Shown: positions 13,929 through 23,186, counted from the stretch's first letter. The stretch: 64,000 nt of DNA from Haliea salexigens DSM 19537 (GCF_000423125.1 NZ_AUHJ01000008.1:1-64000), one strand, 5' to 3'. Notes: generated by a model not told the origin, from the sequence alone. Translations and numbers: made by a program.

Positions 13929-15014
13929 ATGCGCACCTCGGACCTTCTACAGAACAAGACAATTCTCTTCTGGGCGCTCCAGGCGGCGGGCTGGAGCGGC
14001 TGGGGCGTGTCCTACTACCTCGGCATCATGGTGTGGAGCAAACCGCCTGAAGGGTATGAGTTCTACCTGCCACTGGTGAGCGTCATCGGCATCGGTTTCA
14101 CTCTGCTGCTGCGCAGCCTGTACCGGCGTACCTGGCACATGGCCCTGCCCTGGCGCGGCGTTGCTCTACTGGGTGGCTCCTACCTCGCCGCGCTGGCCTG
14201 GATGGGCCTGCGCGCCACCCTGTTTCAGCAGATGTTCCCGGATGAGCAACTGGGCAAGCCGGATATGGCCTGGTACAACTATTTCTCGGGCACGGTATCG
14301 GCGTTCTGGGTGATGCTGGTGTGGAGTGTGCTGTATTTCGGCATCAAGTATTACCTGCTGGTGCAGGCGGACAAGGAACGCCTGCTCACGGCTATGTCGA
14401 TGGCACAGCAGGCGCAGCTGAAAATGCTGCGCTACCAGCTCAATCCGCACTTCCTGTTCAACACGCTGAACGCCATCTCCACGCTGATCCTGGAACAGGA
14501 AACCCAGCTGGCCAACACCATGGTTGGCCGCCTGAGCCGTTTTCTACGCTACTCACTGGAAAACGACCCGATGGAAAAGGTCACGGTGGCGGAAGAGTTT
14601 GAAGCCCTGCGCCTGTACCTCGATATCGAGAAGGTGCGTTTTGGCGAGCGTCTGCAGTTGCACTTCGACCTGCCTCCCCAGGTGCGCGAGGCGCTGATGC
14701 CATCCCTGCTGCTGCAACCGCTGGTGGAGAACTCCATCAAGTATGCAATCGCAACCGCCGTCAAAGGCGGCAGCATCGGCGTCAGCGCTGCGCTGGACAA
14801 TGGCGAGCTGGTGCTCGCCGTGGCGGATGATGGCCCGGGGCTGGACATGCGCGTGGGGCGCAATGCCAAGGGCGGCGGTGTGGGGCTGGGCAATATCCGC
14901 GACCGGCTGAGCGCACTGTACGGTGAGGGCCAGAGCTTCCGGCTAGGCGCTACCGAGCCGCATGGCCTCACCACCACCATACGCATACCACTGGAATACA
15001 AGGAGGCGCGCTGA
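13929..15014 (+). CDS. LytS/FimS-type sensor histidine kinase
   Basis: 361 aa from the ATG at 13929; a GTG at 13893 is possible but less likely. The N-terminal 150 residues hold about four membrane helices. The His_kinase domain follows with LRYQLNPHFLFNTLNAIS near residue 170 (phosphoacceptor His) and a HATPase_c domain with LQPLVENSIKYAI, VADDGPGLD and GGVGLGNIRDRL. This is the LytS/YehU/AlgZ class, which partners with LytTR regulators. The regulator gene follows immediately, overlapping by the shared TGATG. The signal is unknown; the helices suggest a membrane or cell-envelope cue. Confidence 0.9.
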   Translation: MRTSDLLQNKTILFWALQAAGWSGWGVSYYLGIMVWSKPPEGYEFYLPLVSVIGIGFTLLLRSLYRRTWHMALPWRGVALLGGSYLAALAWMGLRATLFQQMFPDEQLGKPDMAWYNYFSGTVSAFWVMLVWSVLYFGIKYYLLVQADKERLLTAMSMAQQAQLKMLRYQLNPHFLFNTLNAISTLILEQETQLANTMVGRLSRFLRYSLENDPMEKVTVAEEFEALRLYLDIEKVRFGERLQLHFDLPPQVREALMPSLLLQPLVENSIKYAIATAVKGGSIGVSAALDNGELVLAVADDGPGLDMRVGRNAKGGGVGLGNIRDRLSALYGEGQSFRLGATEPHGLTTTIRIPLEYKEAR

Positions 15015-15817
15015 TGCAAGCCCTGTCCACCGTGATTGTCGATGATGAGGACCTCGCCCGACGGGGGCTCGCGCTGCGCCTGCGCACCATTCCGGGCATC
15101 GACATCGTTGCGGAATGCAGCAACGGCCAGCAGGCACTGCAGGCAATTGCCGAGCACGAGCCGGATCTGCTGTTTCTGGATATCCAGATGCCGGGCATGG
15201 ACGGCTTTCAGGTACTGTCGGAACTGCAGGCAGACACCCTGCCCATGGTGGTTTTTGTCACCGCATACGACACCTACGCCGTGGATGCCTTCAAGGTCCA
15301 CGCCGTGGACTACATCCTGAAACCCATTGACGAAGAGCGCCTGCAAGAGGCGGTGGAGCGAGCCCGGCAGTTCAACCAGCAGCAGGCCTCGACCCGCGAC
15401 AAAGCCCGGCTGATGAACCTGGTCATGGGCATGACCGGCGCCAATGCGCAAACCGTAGAGGCCATGGCGGAGTCCGGACGCCAGGGCTGGCCGGAGAAAC
15501 TCACGGTGCGTGACGGCAATGCCATCCACTTCATCAAAACCGTCGACATCGCGTGGATTGACGCCGCGGGCGATTATATGTGCATCCACGCGGGCGGCAA
15601 AACGCACATCATGCGGGTCACCATGAAGGAGCTGGAAGCCATGCTCGACCCCGCACGCTTCCTGCGCGTACACCGCAGCACCATTGTCAACGCTACGGGC
15701 ATTACCGGTGCCGAGAGCCTGGACAGCGGCGAGTACCTGCTGCACCTGGATACCGGCGCGCGCATCAAGGTCAGCCGGGGCTATCGCGACCGGGTGCGTG
15801 CGCTGCTGGAAACCTGA
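15014..15817 (+). CDS. LytTR-family response regulator (AlgR-like)
   Basis: 267 aa. Residues 1-120 are a receiver domain with acidic VDDEDLARRG, phosphoacceptor Asp near residue 56 in LLFLDIQMPGMDGF, and conserved Thr and Lys in FVTAYDTYAV and YILKPID. A linker of about 50 residues leads to a C-terminal LytTR DNA-binding domain, recognisable from IAWIDAAGDYMCIHAGGKTH, RVHRSTIVN and KVSRGYRDRV. It is translationally coupled to the LytS-like kinase gene. AlgR/LytTR regulators often control surface structures such as exopolysaccharide and pili. Confidence 0.92.
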   Translation: MQALSTVIVDDEDLARRGLALRLRTIPGIDIVAECSNGQQALQAIAEHEPDLLFLDIQMPGMDGFQVLSELQADTLPMVVFVTAYDTYAVDAFKVHAVDYILKPIDEERLQEAVERARQFNQQQASTRDKARLMNLVMGMTGANAQTVEAMAESGRQGWPEKLTVRDGNAIHFIKTVDIAWIDAAGDYMCIHAGGKTHIMRVTMKELEAMLDPARFLRVHRSTIVNATGITGAESLDSGEYLLHLDTGARIKVSRGYRDRVRALLET

Positions 15818-15898
15818 ACACACGCTCGCGTACAGGGCTGGCAACTGCTGCGGAGTCGCGCATAATGGCGGCAGGCCAAGGCAGGGGATGCAACAGCT

Positions 15899-16285
15899 AT
15901 GAACATGAGCAAAGTGGTATTCGGTTTTTTCGTATTGCTGGCGGTAACACTGAATTTCGGTTTCTTCATCGGCGACATCGACAATCCACAACACCACGAT
16001 GTGTACGAACTGTTTGCGGCACTGGTAGTCAGCCTCATAGCCACCGTACTCAAGTTCGGTGAACGCTCGCAGATGGGGGCCATACTGCTTGCCTCCAGCC
16101 TGGTGGTGAACCTGCACCTGCTGGCTGCCGCCGTCGTGTGGGCAATTGCCGTGCATGTGATGGAGGTAGGGCTGACACCGCGTGTCATGGCGTCGATCGT
16201 GTCACTCTCCGGCGGCGCACTGCTCGCCAACCTGGTATCACTGGTGCTGCTCACCCTGGATACGGCCGGGCTCAGCCGGAAATAA
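15899..16285 (+). CDS. DUF6394 membrane protein
   Basis: 128 aa, start MNMSKVVFGFFVLLAV. Four membrane helices are predicted (VVFGFFVLLAVTLNFGFFIG, LFAALVVSLIATVLKFG, AILLASSLVVNLHLLAAAVVW and SLSGGALLANLVSLVLLTL). A DNPQHHDVYELFAAL loop lies between helices 1 and 2. The family is known mainly from its position directly upstream of RCK-containing K+ channels, as here (6 bp before the next gene), so it may be a channel accessory subunit. That role is inferred from conserved neighbourhood, not from a motif. Confidence 0.75.
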   Translation: MNMSKVVFGFFVLLAVTLNFGFFIGDIDNPQHHDVYELFAALVVSLIATVLKFGERSQMGAILLASSLVVNLHLLAAAVVWAIAVHVMEVGLTPRVMASIVSLSGGALLANLVSLVLLTLDTAGLSRK

Positions 16286-16291
16286 CCCGCC

Positions 16292-18007
16292 ATGAGCCGG
16301 CACGTACACAAGTCTCTGGTCTTCCTGTTCCTGCGGCGCATGCGCATGCCGCTGGTGATCCTTATCACCGCCTATGCCATTGCCACCGTCGGCTTCACCC
16401 TGATCCCAGGCGTGGACGACCAGGGCAACCCCTGGCGCATGAGTTTTTTCCAGGCCTTCTACGTGGTCAGTTACACCGGCAGCACCATCGGCTTCGGCGA
16501 AGTACCCTACCCGTTCTCCCCGGGCCAGCGCCTGTGGACCATGGTCAGCATTTACCTCACGGTCATTGCCTGGCTGTTCTCCATCGGCTCCATTGTTTCC
16601 CTGCTGCAGGACCCGGCATACACCCGTGCTCTGCGCCGCGCGCGCCTCGCCTGGAAGGTGCGCAACCTCAACCAGCCCTTCTACCTGGTGTGTGGTTACG
16701 GCGACACCGGTCGCATGTTGACCAGTGCACTGACCAACCGCGGCTACCAGGTGGTAGTGATCGAACAAAACCAGGAAAAGGTAGAAGCGCTGGAAGTGGT
16801 GGAGTTCTTGGCGCCGGTCACCGCGTTCTGCATGAATGCGAATCTGCCCGACAACCTCATCGAGGCGGGGTTGCGCAGCCGCTGGTGTACGGGGGTTATC
16901 GCGGTCACCGGCGAGGGGCATATCAACCTGAAGGTGGCCATCAGCGCCACGCTGCTCAATCACAAGGTGGCCGTGTACGCCAGCGCCGACACGCGCAACG
17001 ATGCCGACAACATGCGCTCCTTCGACACCGACTACGTGGTCAATCCGGTGGAGGAATACGTGCGGCGACTGGAACTCGCCATCGACAAGCCCGACCTGTT
17101 TCGCCTGTACCACTGGCTCAATTCCGGCCCCGGGGCACGCCTCACCCGGGCCACGCCGATCCCGCGCGGCAAGTGGGTCGTGTGCGGTTACAGCCGTGTG
17201 GGTCGTGCGGTGTACCAGTTACTGCGCGAGCGGGGCATGGAGGTGGCGGTGATACACCCCGACCCGGAGCAGGCCGGTTGCCCCTACGACACAGTCGCCG
17301 GCCGTGGCACCCAGGCGGAAGAGTTGAGCGCCGCTGGCGTTGAAGAGGCGGTGGGTATCGTCGCCGCCACCAGTGATGACGCCGACAACCTGTCTATTCT
17401 GATCACGGCACGGGCCCTGAACCCGGAGCTGTTTCACGTGGTGCTGGAAAACGGCTTGTCCAGCCACGCGCTGTTTCGGGCGGCGGAGCCCGACTTTCTG
17501 GGCCAGCCCAGTATGGTGGTGGCCGGCACCATTCTCAGCCGCATCAGCTCGGGGCTGGTGGAGCCCTTTATCCAGCAGCTGTTACAGCTGAACAACGACA
17601 CCGGCCGCGACGCCCTCGCGCGTTTTCTGCGCCACCAGAACGACCACCCGCCGGAGTTCTCCTCAGGCCGTATCAGCAATCGTCGCTCTCCCGCCCTGGC
17701 CCGCGCTTTGACTGCAGGCCAGCGCATTACCGTCGGTAACCTGCTGGCAGACCCCAGTAACTGGCGCGAACGCCTGCACCTGGAAGTGGTGATGATTCGC
17801 AAGCAGAAAGAGGACCTGCTGTTTCCCGCCGATGATGTGCCGCTGGAGATGGGTGACCGCCTGTTGCTGGCGGGCCGCGACGGTGAAGCCCAGCGCCTGC
17901 AGGCAGTGCTGGAAAACGATCAACGCCTGGAATACCTGCTCACCGGCCGGGATCGCCAGCACGGCGTGTTCTGGCGCTGGCTGGAGCAGCGCAGCAACAG
18001 GGGATAA
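16292..18007 (+). CDS. Potassium channel with two TrkA-N (RCK) domains
   Basis: 571 aa. Two N-terminal membrane helices enclose the pore loop YVVSYTGSTIGFGEVPYPF; TIGFGE is the selectivity filter. Residues about 125-245 form a first Rossmann NAD-binding domain (YLVCGYGDTGRMLTSAL), and residues about 290-400 a second (WVVCGYSRVGRAVYQLL). A C-terminal TrkA_C-like domain follows (EVVMIRKQKEDLLFPADD, MGDRLLLAGRDGE). It is a ligand-gated K+ channel of the inner membrane. It begins 6 bp after the DUF6394 gene, forming an operon, and is convergent with the SelD fusion with no intergenic space at all. Confidence 0.9.
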   Translation: MSRHVHKSLVFLFLRRMRMPLVILITAYAIATVGFTLIPGVDDQGNPWRMSFFQAFYVVSYTGSTIGFGEVPYPFSPGQRLWTMVSIYLTVIAWLFSIGSIVSLLQDPAYTRALRRARLAWKVRNLNQPFYLVCGYGDTGRMLTSALTNRGYQVVVIEQNQEKVEALEVVEFLAPVTAFCMNANLPDNLIEAGLRSRWCTGVIAVTGEGHINLKVAISATLLNHKVAVYASADTRNDADNMRSFDTDYVVNPVEEYVRRLELAIDKPDLFRLYHWLNSGPGARLTRATPIPRGKWVVCGYSRVGRAVYQLLRERGMEVAVIHPDPEQAGCPYDTVAGRGTQAEELSAAGVEEAVGIVAATSDDADNLSILITARALNPELFHVVLENGLSSHALFRAAEPDFLGQPSMVVAGTILSRISSGLVEPFIQQLLQLNNDTGRDALARFLRHQNDHPPEFSSGRISNRRSPALARALTAGQRITVGNLLADPSNWRERLHLEVVMIRKQKEDLLFPADDVPLEMGDRLLLAGRDGEAQRLQAVLENDQRLEYLLTGRDRQHGVFWRWLEQRSNRG

Positions 18008-20212
18008 TCAGCGGCAGCGGATGGGTTCAGCGCCGGCACTGAGGGCAACGATCTCACCGATCTCGACGGCGTCCGCGTAGCCCGCCTCATGCAGCGCTGC
18101 CAGCAGGTCCGCAGCCGCCGCTTCCGCCACGCCCAGTAACAGCCCACCGCTGGTCTGCGGATCGAACAGCAGGTCGTAACGCGGATCGGTCGCCGCGCCC
18201 GCGCCGCTGTTGCGGGCGTTGGCTTCATGCATGGTGCTGCGACGTCCCGCCGCCAACTGCGCCAGTGCCCCCGGGAGCACAGGCAGGGCCGCCAGCTCCA
18301 GCACGGCGCCCTGCTCCGGGCGCAACATTTCCTGTAGATGCCCCCAGAGGCCAAAGCCGGTGACATCGGTTGCCGCACTGGCGCCCTGCGCCAGCGCCAC
18401 ACGCGCTGCCGCGTAGCTGCTCTGCAGCATGCTGTCGATAGCGCCGTGCAGGTGGCGGCCATCGGCCTGCAATTGCATGTGGGCGGCGAACAAGATGCCG
18501 GTGCCCAGCGGCTTGGTCAGTATCAGCCGGTCGCCCTCATGCAGGGTCCGCTTGCGCAGGAACTGGCCCGCGCCGCCCATGGGCTCGCCGCTCACCGCAA
18601 ACCCCAGCGCCAGTTCCGGGCCCTGCAGGCTATGACCTCCCACCAGCTGGCAGCCGACCGCCGCAAATTCATGCAGCGCACCGGCCAGCAGCTGCACCAG
18701 GTCGCGCTGTTGCACAGACGGGCCGCTGAACGGCAGGGTCAGCGCCGCCAACGCCGTAGTGGGCTGAGCGCCACTCGCGTACAGATCGGACAGGGCGTGA
18801 TTGGCGGCGATGCGTCCCATCAGCCACGGGTCCGACACCAGGCCGCGCAGAATATCCAGGCTCTGCAACTGAATGCCTCCGGCCGGCGCTGTCACCACGG
18901 CCGCGTCCTCGGCACCGTCCGTCGTGGGGCAATGTTGCGGATACCGCTGGCGCAGCTCGCCGAGTGCCGCCGCCAGCCGGTCGCCACCCACCTTCGCGCC
19001 GCAGCCACCGCAAGGTGCCTGCGTGGCGGCGGCAAGTGCTTCGGGCAGGGTATCCGCTGCCGCGTTGGGCATGCCTTCAGGCAGGGCGGCGAACTGCGCC
19101 ATGAAACGACGATCAATGCGGTCTTTCCAGCGCCAGGCCCAGGCACCGCTGGCGACAAACGGGCCCCGCTCCGCGACCGCTCGACGCTCCCCCAGCGACA
19201 ACAGGGAGAGAAAACGTTGCTGTGGCCTGTGCGCGCGCAAAGGGCGCTGTAGCAGCAGGTTGCGCAGGTTGGCTGCGAGTACGGGCGCCTGACGCACGGC
19301 GTACACACCGGCCTTGGGCCGCGGGTGTTGCAACTGGGTGGCGATATCACCGGCGGCGAACACCACGGGGTCGTCCACTGACTGCAGGGTGTCGTGCACG
19401 GCCAGGAAGCCGCCCTGCACGGTGCGCAGGCCGCTGGCACCCACCCAGGGCGCAGCCGCCGCGCCGGTACACCAGAACAGCGCATCGAACGCGGTGCTAC
19501 CGCCATTTTCTACCGTCAGCTGGCCCGCGCTCACCGCACTCACGCGGCTGGCACAGTGCACCGCGATACCCGCACGGGAGAGCGCTTGCTTCGCCGTGGC
19601 CCTGGCGCGGTGGTGGTAGCCGGGCAGGATATCTGCCGCGGCGCAAAACAGGCTGAAGGCCGGTGCGCGATCCCGCAGGCGGTGTGCCATGGCCAGCGCC
19701 AGCTCAACGCTGCCGGCGCCGCCCCCCACCAGGGCAATATGCCTGGACGGCAGGCACTCCCCTCGCAACAGTGTGGCTTCCAGAGCCTGCCAGCGCGCCC
19801 AGAATTCCGCCACCGGCTTGACCGGCGTAGCGTGCTCGCGCGCGCCCGGCACACTGTCCAGGTCGGGTTGGGAGCCGATGTCCAGGCTCAGCACATCGTA
19901 GGTGAGGGCGGGACGACCGGGCAGGCCCACTTGGCGTGCGCGGGTATCCAGCACGTCGACTTCGGCCTCGATGAAGCGCGCGCCAGCCCATTGGCAGAGC
20001 CGGGCGAGGTCGATGTGGGTTTCCGCAAACCGGTAGTGGCCGGCGAGCAGTCCGGGAAGCATGCCCGAATAGGGCGTATGGCTTGAGGGCGACACCAGAG
20101 TGACGCGCAGCCCGCCGATGGGCCGCATGGCCAGCATGCGCAGCGCCAGTGCATGGGCGTGTCCACCGCCTATCAGCACCAGGTCACGCTGCACGCTGCT
20201 GCCTGTCAGCAA
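18008..20212 (-). CDS. selD: SelD selenide, water dikinase fused to an FAD-dependent oxidoreductase
   Basis: 734 aa with two domains. Residues 1-370 form a pyridine-nucleotide-disulfide oxidoreductase resembling type II NADH dehydrogenase: RDLVLIGGGHAHALALRML binds FAD, IALVGGGAGSVELALAMAH binds NAD(P)H and VVFAAGDIATQLQ is the C-terminal FAD motif. Residues about 390-734 are SelD: APCGGCGAKVGGDRL near 400-412 keeps the catalytic Cys and Lys but has Ala for the second Cys of the E. coli motif, and DGAEDAAVV and TKPLGTGILFAA are also typical. SelD makes selenophosphate. The fused flavoprotein may supply reduced selenium. It overlaps mnmH upstream, giving the route selenophosphate to tRNA selenouridine. 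Confidence 0.9.
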   Translation of the reverse strand: MLTGSSVQRDLVLIGGGHAHALALRMLAMRPIGGLRVTLVSPSSHTPYSGMLPGLLAGHYRFAETHIDLARLCQWAGARFIEAEVDVLDTRARQVGLPGRPALTYDVLSLDIGSQPDLDSVPGAREHATPVKPVAEFWARWQALEATLLRGECLPSRHIALVGGGAGSVELALAMAHRLRDRAPAFSLFCAAADILPGYHHRARATAKQALSRAGIAVHCASRVSAVSAGQLTVENGGSTAFDALFWCTGAAAAPWVGASGLRTVQGGFLAVHDTLQSVDDPVVFAAGDIATQLQHPRPKAGVYAVRQAPVLAANLRNLLLQRPLRAHRPQQRFLSLLSLGERRAVAERGPFVASGAWAWRWKDRIDRRFMAQFAALPEGMPNAAADTLPEALAAATQAPCGGCGAKVGGDRLAAALGELRQRYPQHCPTTDGAEDAAVVTAPAGGIQLQSLDILRGLVSDPWLMGRIAANHALSDLYASGAQPTTALAALTLPFSGPSVQQRDLVQLLAGALHEFAAVGCQLVGGHSLQGPELALGFAVSGEPMGGAGQFLRKRTLHEGDRLILTKPLGTGILFAAHMQLQADGRHLHGAIDSMLQSSYAAARVALAQGASAATDVTGFGLWGHLQEMLRPEQGAVLELAALPVLPGALAQLAAGRRSTMHEANARNSGAGAATDPRYDLLFDPQTSGGLLLGVAEAAAADLLAALHEAGYADAVEIGEIVALSAGAEPIRCR

Positions 20213-21309
20213 GACAGCTGGCTCCGGGCGTAGTCGACGACCTGCTGGCGGTTGCCGCGGAACAGTTCCGTGCCCTCGCGCTGTGCCAGCTGGTAGCTGT
20301 ACATCGGGTCGTAATAGGCTTCCAGCAACTCGCGAATCCAGCCCCGATGCACCTCGGGGTCACCCCTGCTGTGCTGCAGATCAAACGCCTGCTCCATGGT
20401 TGCACGCAGGGCCTGGTGGCGCGCGCCACCCAAACGCTTGCGAATACCGTCCAACCCCTCGAGCAGTCGCGCCCGGTGCAGGGCGGGGCCGTCGACAACC
20501 CCGTGGCGGAGCGCGTAGCGAGCGCCCAGGTCGTTGATGTAGTCATCGAGGATCACCGCCACGCGCTCCTCCAACGGCTCGTCCACTACCAACAGCGGCG
20601 CCTGCTGCATGTGTTGACGCAAGTTCTCGGGCAGCGCCAGGCGCCCGATAAGGCGGCCCTCATCTTCCAGCACAACCGAACCGGAGCGGCGCGCGAGCTG
20701 CTGCAGAAAAGCAATGCTTACGGCGTTTTCAAAGTCGATCTGGCTCGGTTGGGGCTCCGGCAGGTGGCCAAAACTCGAGCCGCGGTGGCGCGCCAGGCCC
20801 TCCAGGTCCAGCGCACCCTGCAGCGCATGAATCACGCGGGTTTTGCCGGTGCCGGTGCGGCCGCTGACTAGTACCAGGCGCGCCTGCTGCAGCGAGCGGG
20901 CCAGTTCCTCCAGCAGGAAACGGCGCAGCGCCTTGTAGCCACCTTCGATACGGGGGTAAACAATGCCCTCGTCGGCCAACCACTGCTGTACCGTCTGCGA
21001 ACGCAGGCCGCCGCGCCAGCAGTACAGGTAGCCCTGAGGGTGACGCCGGGCGAAGGCGCACCAGGCGGCAACCCGGCGCTCGCGCTCGTCGCCTGCCACC
21101 AGCTGGTGTCCCAGCGCAATCGCCGCGTCCTGCCCACGCTGTTTGTAGCAGGTGCCTACCTGGGCGCGCTCTTCATCGGTCATCAGCGGCAGGCTGGTGG
21201 CGCCGGGAAATGCACCGTGCGCGTATTCGGCCGGCGAACGCAGGTCCATGAAGACAGCGTCATCCAGGAACAGGCGGCGGTAGTCGGCGCTTACCGGCAG
21301 ATCAGCCAC
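20206..21309 (-). CDS. mnmH: tRNA 2-selenouridine synthase
   Basis: 367 aa, also known as SelU/YbbB. The N-terminal rhodanese domain (residues 1-130) contains AVFMDLRSPAEYAHGAFPGA and the catalytic C97 in LYCWRGGLRS. A P-loop follows at residues 150-157 (SGRTGTGKT) in the C-terminal domain, with QIDFENAVSIAFL and VLEDEGRLIGRLALP as further family marks. The enzyme replaces sulfur by selenium at the wobble uridine of some tRNAs via a geranylated intermediate. Its end overlaps the selD start by 7 bp. No selA, selB or tRNA-Sec is visible in the window, so selenium use here may be limited to tRNA. Confidence 0.95.
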   Translation of the reverse strand: MADLPVSADYRRLFLDDAVFMDLRSPAEYAHGAFPGATSLPLMTDEERAQVGTCYKQRGQDAAIALGHQLVAGDERERRVAAWCAFARRHPQGYLYCWRGGLRSQTVQQWLADEGIVYPRIEGGYKALRRFLLEELARSLQQARLVLVSGRTGTGKTRVIHALQGALDLEGLARHRGSSFGHLPEPQPSQIDFENAVSIAFLQQLARRSGSVVLEDEGRLIGRLALPENLRQHMQQAPLLVVDEPLEERVAVILDDYINDLGARYALRHGVVDGPALHRARLLEGLDGIRKRLGGARHQALRATMEQAFDLQHSRGDPEVHRGWIRELLEAYYDPMYSYQLAQREGTELFRGNRQQVVDYARSQLSC

Positions 21310-21317
21310 GTGCAGCG

Positions 21318-22223
21318 TTACTCCATTTCTCCACCGAACAGGTCGATGACCCGCTCCTGCAGACGGGTTACCAGGTCCGACATCAGTGCAAAATCTGCAT
21401 CCAGGCGCGCGGCGTGGTCCGCTTCCGGCAGGTCCTCGTTTTCCTTCAGCAACTCATCCGAAAACTTCAGGCGCCGCAGACAGAGGTCCTCGGCCAGTAC
21501 CAGCGACACCCGCTCCTCCCAGCTGAGCGCGAGTCGCGCCACCTGTTTGCCGGCGTTGAGGTGAGTCTCCACCTCTTCACCCAGCAAATCAACGCCACGG
21601 CAGCGCACCACGCCACCCTCATCGCCGGGCTCGCGCAGTTCGCACTCTTCGCCCAACGCGAAATCCTGTGGCAGGCTCTGGTGCGCCAGCCACGCCGTCA
21701 TACTGGCGGTTGGCGCATTGTTAACCTGTGGCAATACCACCGGGAAGCTGCCGATGCACTCGCGCAGCAGGTTGAGGAACTCCTCGGCGCGGGCCGCGCT
21801 GGTGGCATCGACAAAAACCCAGTTGGCGCGCGTGTCGATGTAGGCATAGAAAAAGGCCGAGCGTGTGAAAGCGCGCGGCAGGAAATCCAGTACGATTTCG
21901 TCCTGCAGGGTCAAGCGCTCCTTGCGATAGACCTTGCGACCCTGGGCTTCCTCGATCTCCGCCACTTTCTCCGCAAGCTGCTCGCGCACCACAGTCGAAG
22001 GCAGCAACCGTTCCTCCCGGCGCATTCGCAACAGGAAGCGACCATCAACAGGGTGCACGAGTGCGCTGGTCGTCCCGCCCAGCGCCGGCACCCACCCCAG
22101 GGATACCGGCTGGGTGGCGCTGCAGTGCTGAAATTCGCGCTGCGCCAGCTGTTGCTCAATCTGCTCTGCTGTTACCTGAATAGGGGTGGTGAGGCGATAG
22201 GCCCGCACGTTTTTGAACCACAT
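21318..22223 (-). CDS. rdgC: Recombination-associated protein RdgC
   Basis: 301 aa from the ATG at 22223 with GGAG 6 bp upstream; the open frame extends further but without family similarity. It begins MWFKNVRAYRLTTPI, the standard RdgC start, and continues with SLGWVPALGG and FLLRMRREERLLPSTVVREQL. RdgC is a ring-shaped, non-specific DNA-binding protein that limits RecA access to DNA and acts on the nucleoid. Length is typical for the family. It is separated from mnmH by 8 bp and probably shares a transcript with the selenium genes, though there is no known functional link. Confidence 0.95.
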   Translation of the reverse strand: MWFKNVRAYRLTTPIQVTAEQIEQQLAQREFQHCSATQPVSLGWVPALGGTTSALVHPVDGRFLLRMRREERLLPSTVVREQLAEKVAEIEEAQGRKVYRKERLTLQDEIVLDFLPRAFTRSAFFYAYIDTRANWVFVDATSAARAEEFLNLLRECIGSFPVVLPQVNNAPTASMTAWLAHQSLPQDFALGEECELREPGDEGGVVRCRGVDLLGEEVETHLNAGKQVARLALSWEERVSLVLAEDLCLRRLKFSDELLKENEDLPEADHAARLDADFALMSDLVTRLQERVIDLFGGEME

Positions 22224-22443
22224 AAAATACTCCAATAGCCGCCAGTGCCCGGGCCAGGGACCCCAGCACAGGCCTAAAAAGACAGGGATTGTACCCGATG
22301 CCGGGCTGCCCGGCATGGGCGAGGGCGCTTTCGGGATGGCTTTCAGGAAGCTCCACCGCCTGCTATCGGAGCAAGCGGCGAGCGGGCGGCTGAAGGAAGC
22401 TAACTTGAGGGATAGCGGGGGGTCGAAATCCCCTTGGGCCTTG

Positions 22444-23118
22444 CTAGCGCTTTAACCGTCTCATTCCGGAAAGGGCGAGCAGGCCGCCAAGCAACAACAG
22501 GGCGAAGAACGGTAGTGCCGGGACCGCGACTGGGCCTGACGCTGCTTGAGCGGAGCCGAATATCCTGAAGTGTGGAACCACACCGTTCGATTCTCCAAGA
22601 TTTGTTGGCGCGGCGAAATTTGTTGGATTACCATTTTCCGGAAAGGCAGTCAGACCATTCTCGCTCAATTGCGTCAGGCCCCAGGGAAAGTCAGCCTGGC
22701 CTTCAACCATAGCGGCAATTTCGTATCGCTGTCCAGCGAGCAAAGTGAAATTGAACGCCGGGCTCTGCACCCACTGTGCTCCCGCCCCCACTGCAACCGG
22801 TGCACTGTAAAAAAGCACAGCATCGGGGCCGTTACTCGCAATCAGAAAGCGGACATTGGTAGGCGCGACGGGGTTGATGAACGCTTCAAGCTGCTCGACT
22901 GAGGTATCGTTGTCAACTTCCAGCTTCAGGCTGATGGCCCCATCCGTGCGGCTATCTGTCGTGTTGTCGGTAACAACCGAAGTGTCTATCAGTGGCGCTT
23001 GCGCCATCGCCGACATCGCCCCGAAACCCGCCAAGGCCACCATCAATACTGCGATCAAACTCTTGTTTTTCGTCGATATTCTTCCCCGGTAGTTTTTCTT
23101 GGCATATCCCCTAAACAC
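22444..23118 (-). CDS. Exported protein with exosortase-type C-terminal sorting signal
   Basis: 224 aa from a GTG at 23118 (weak RBS; no better start gives a charged signal N-region). An N-terminal signal peptide (KSLIAVLMVALAGFGAMSAMAQA) precedes a mature domain of about 160 residues, probably beta-rich. The C-terminus VPALPFFALLLLGG...RRLKR has the three parts of PEP-CTERM/IPTL-CTERM-like signals: a short Pro motif, one membrane helix and an Arg/Lys cluster. Such proteins are cut by exosortases and released to the surface or matrix. The exosortase is not in the window. The core domain is not recognised. Confidence 0.7.
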   Translation of the reverse strand: MFRGYAKKNYRGRISTKNKSLIAVLMVALAGFGAMSAMAQAPLIDTSVVTDNTTDSRTDGAISLKLEVDNDTSVEQLEAFINPVAPTNVRFLIASNGPDAVLFYSAPVAVGAGAQWVQSPAFNFTLLAGQRYEIAAMVEGQADFPWGLTQLSENGLTAFPENGNPTNFAAPTNLGESNGVVPHFRIFGSAQAASGPVAVPALPFFALLLLGGLLALSGMRRLKR

Positions 23119-23186
23119 CCGAGATGCTAAAGTGGCCAGTTAAATTGCGCAACGTCGGCCCCATCCCGGATTCGGAGGACTAAGCC

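Noticed and set aside
14549-16156. Long minus-strand open frame antisense to the LytS/LytTR genes
   Set aside because: It overlaps well-supported kinase and regulator genes in full, is rich in His, Gly and Gln as expected from antisense GC-rich DNA, and has no family resemblance.
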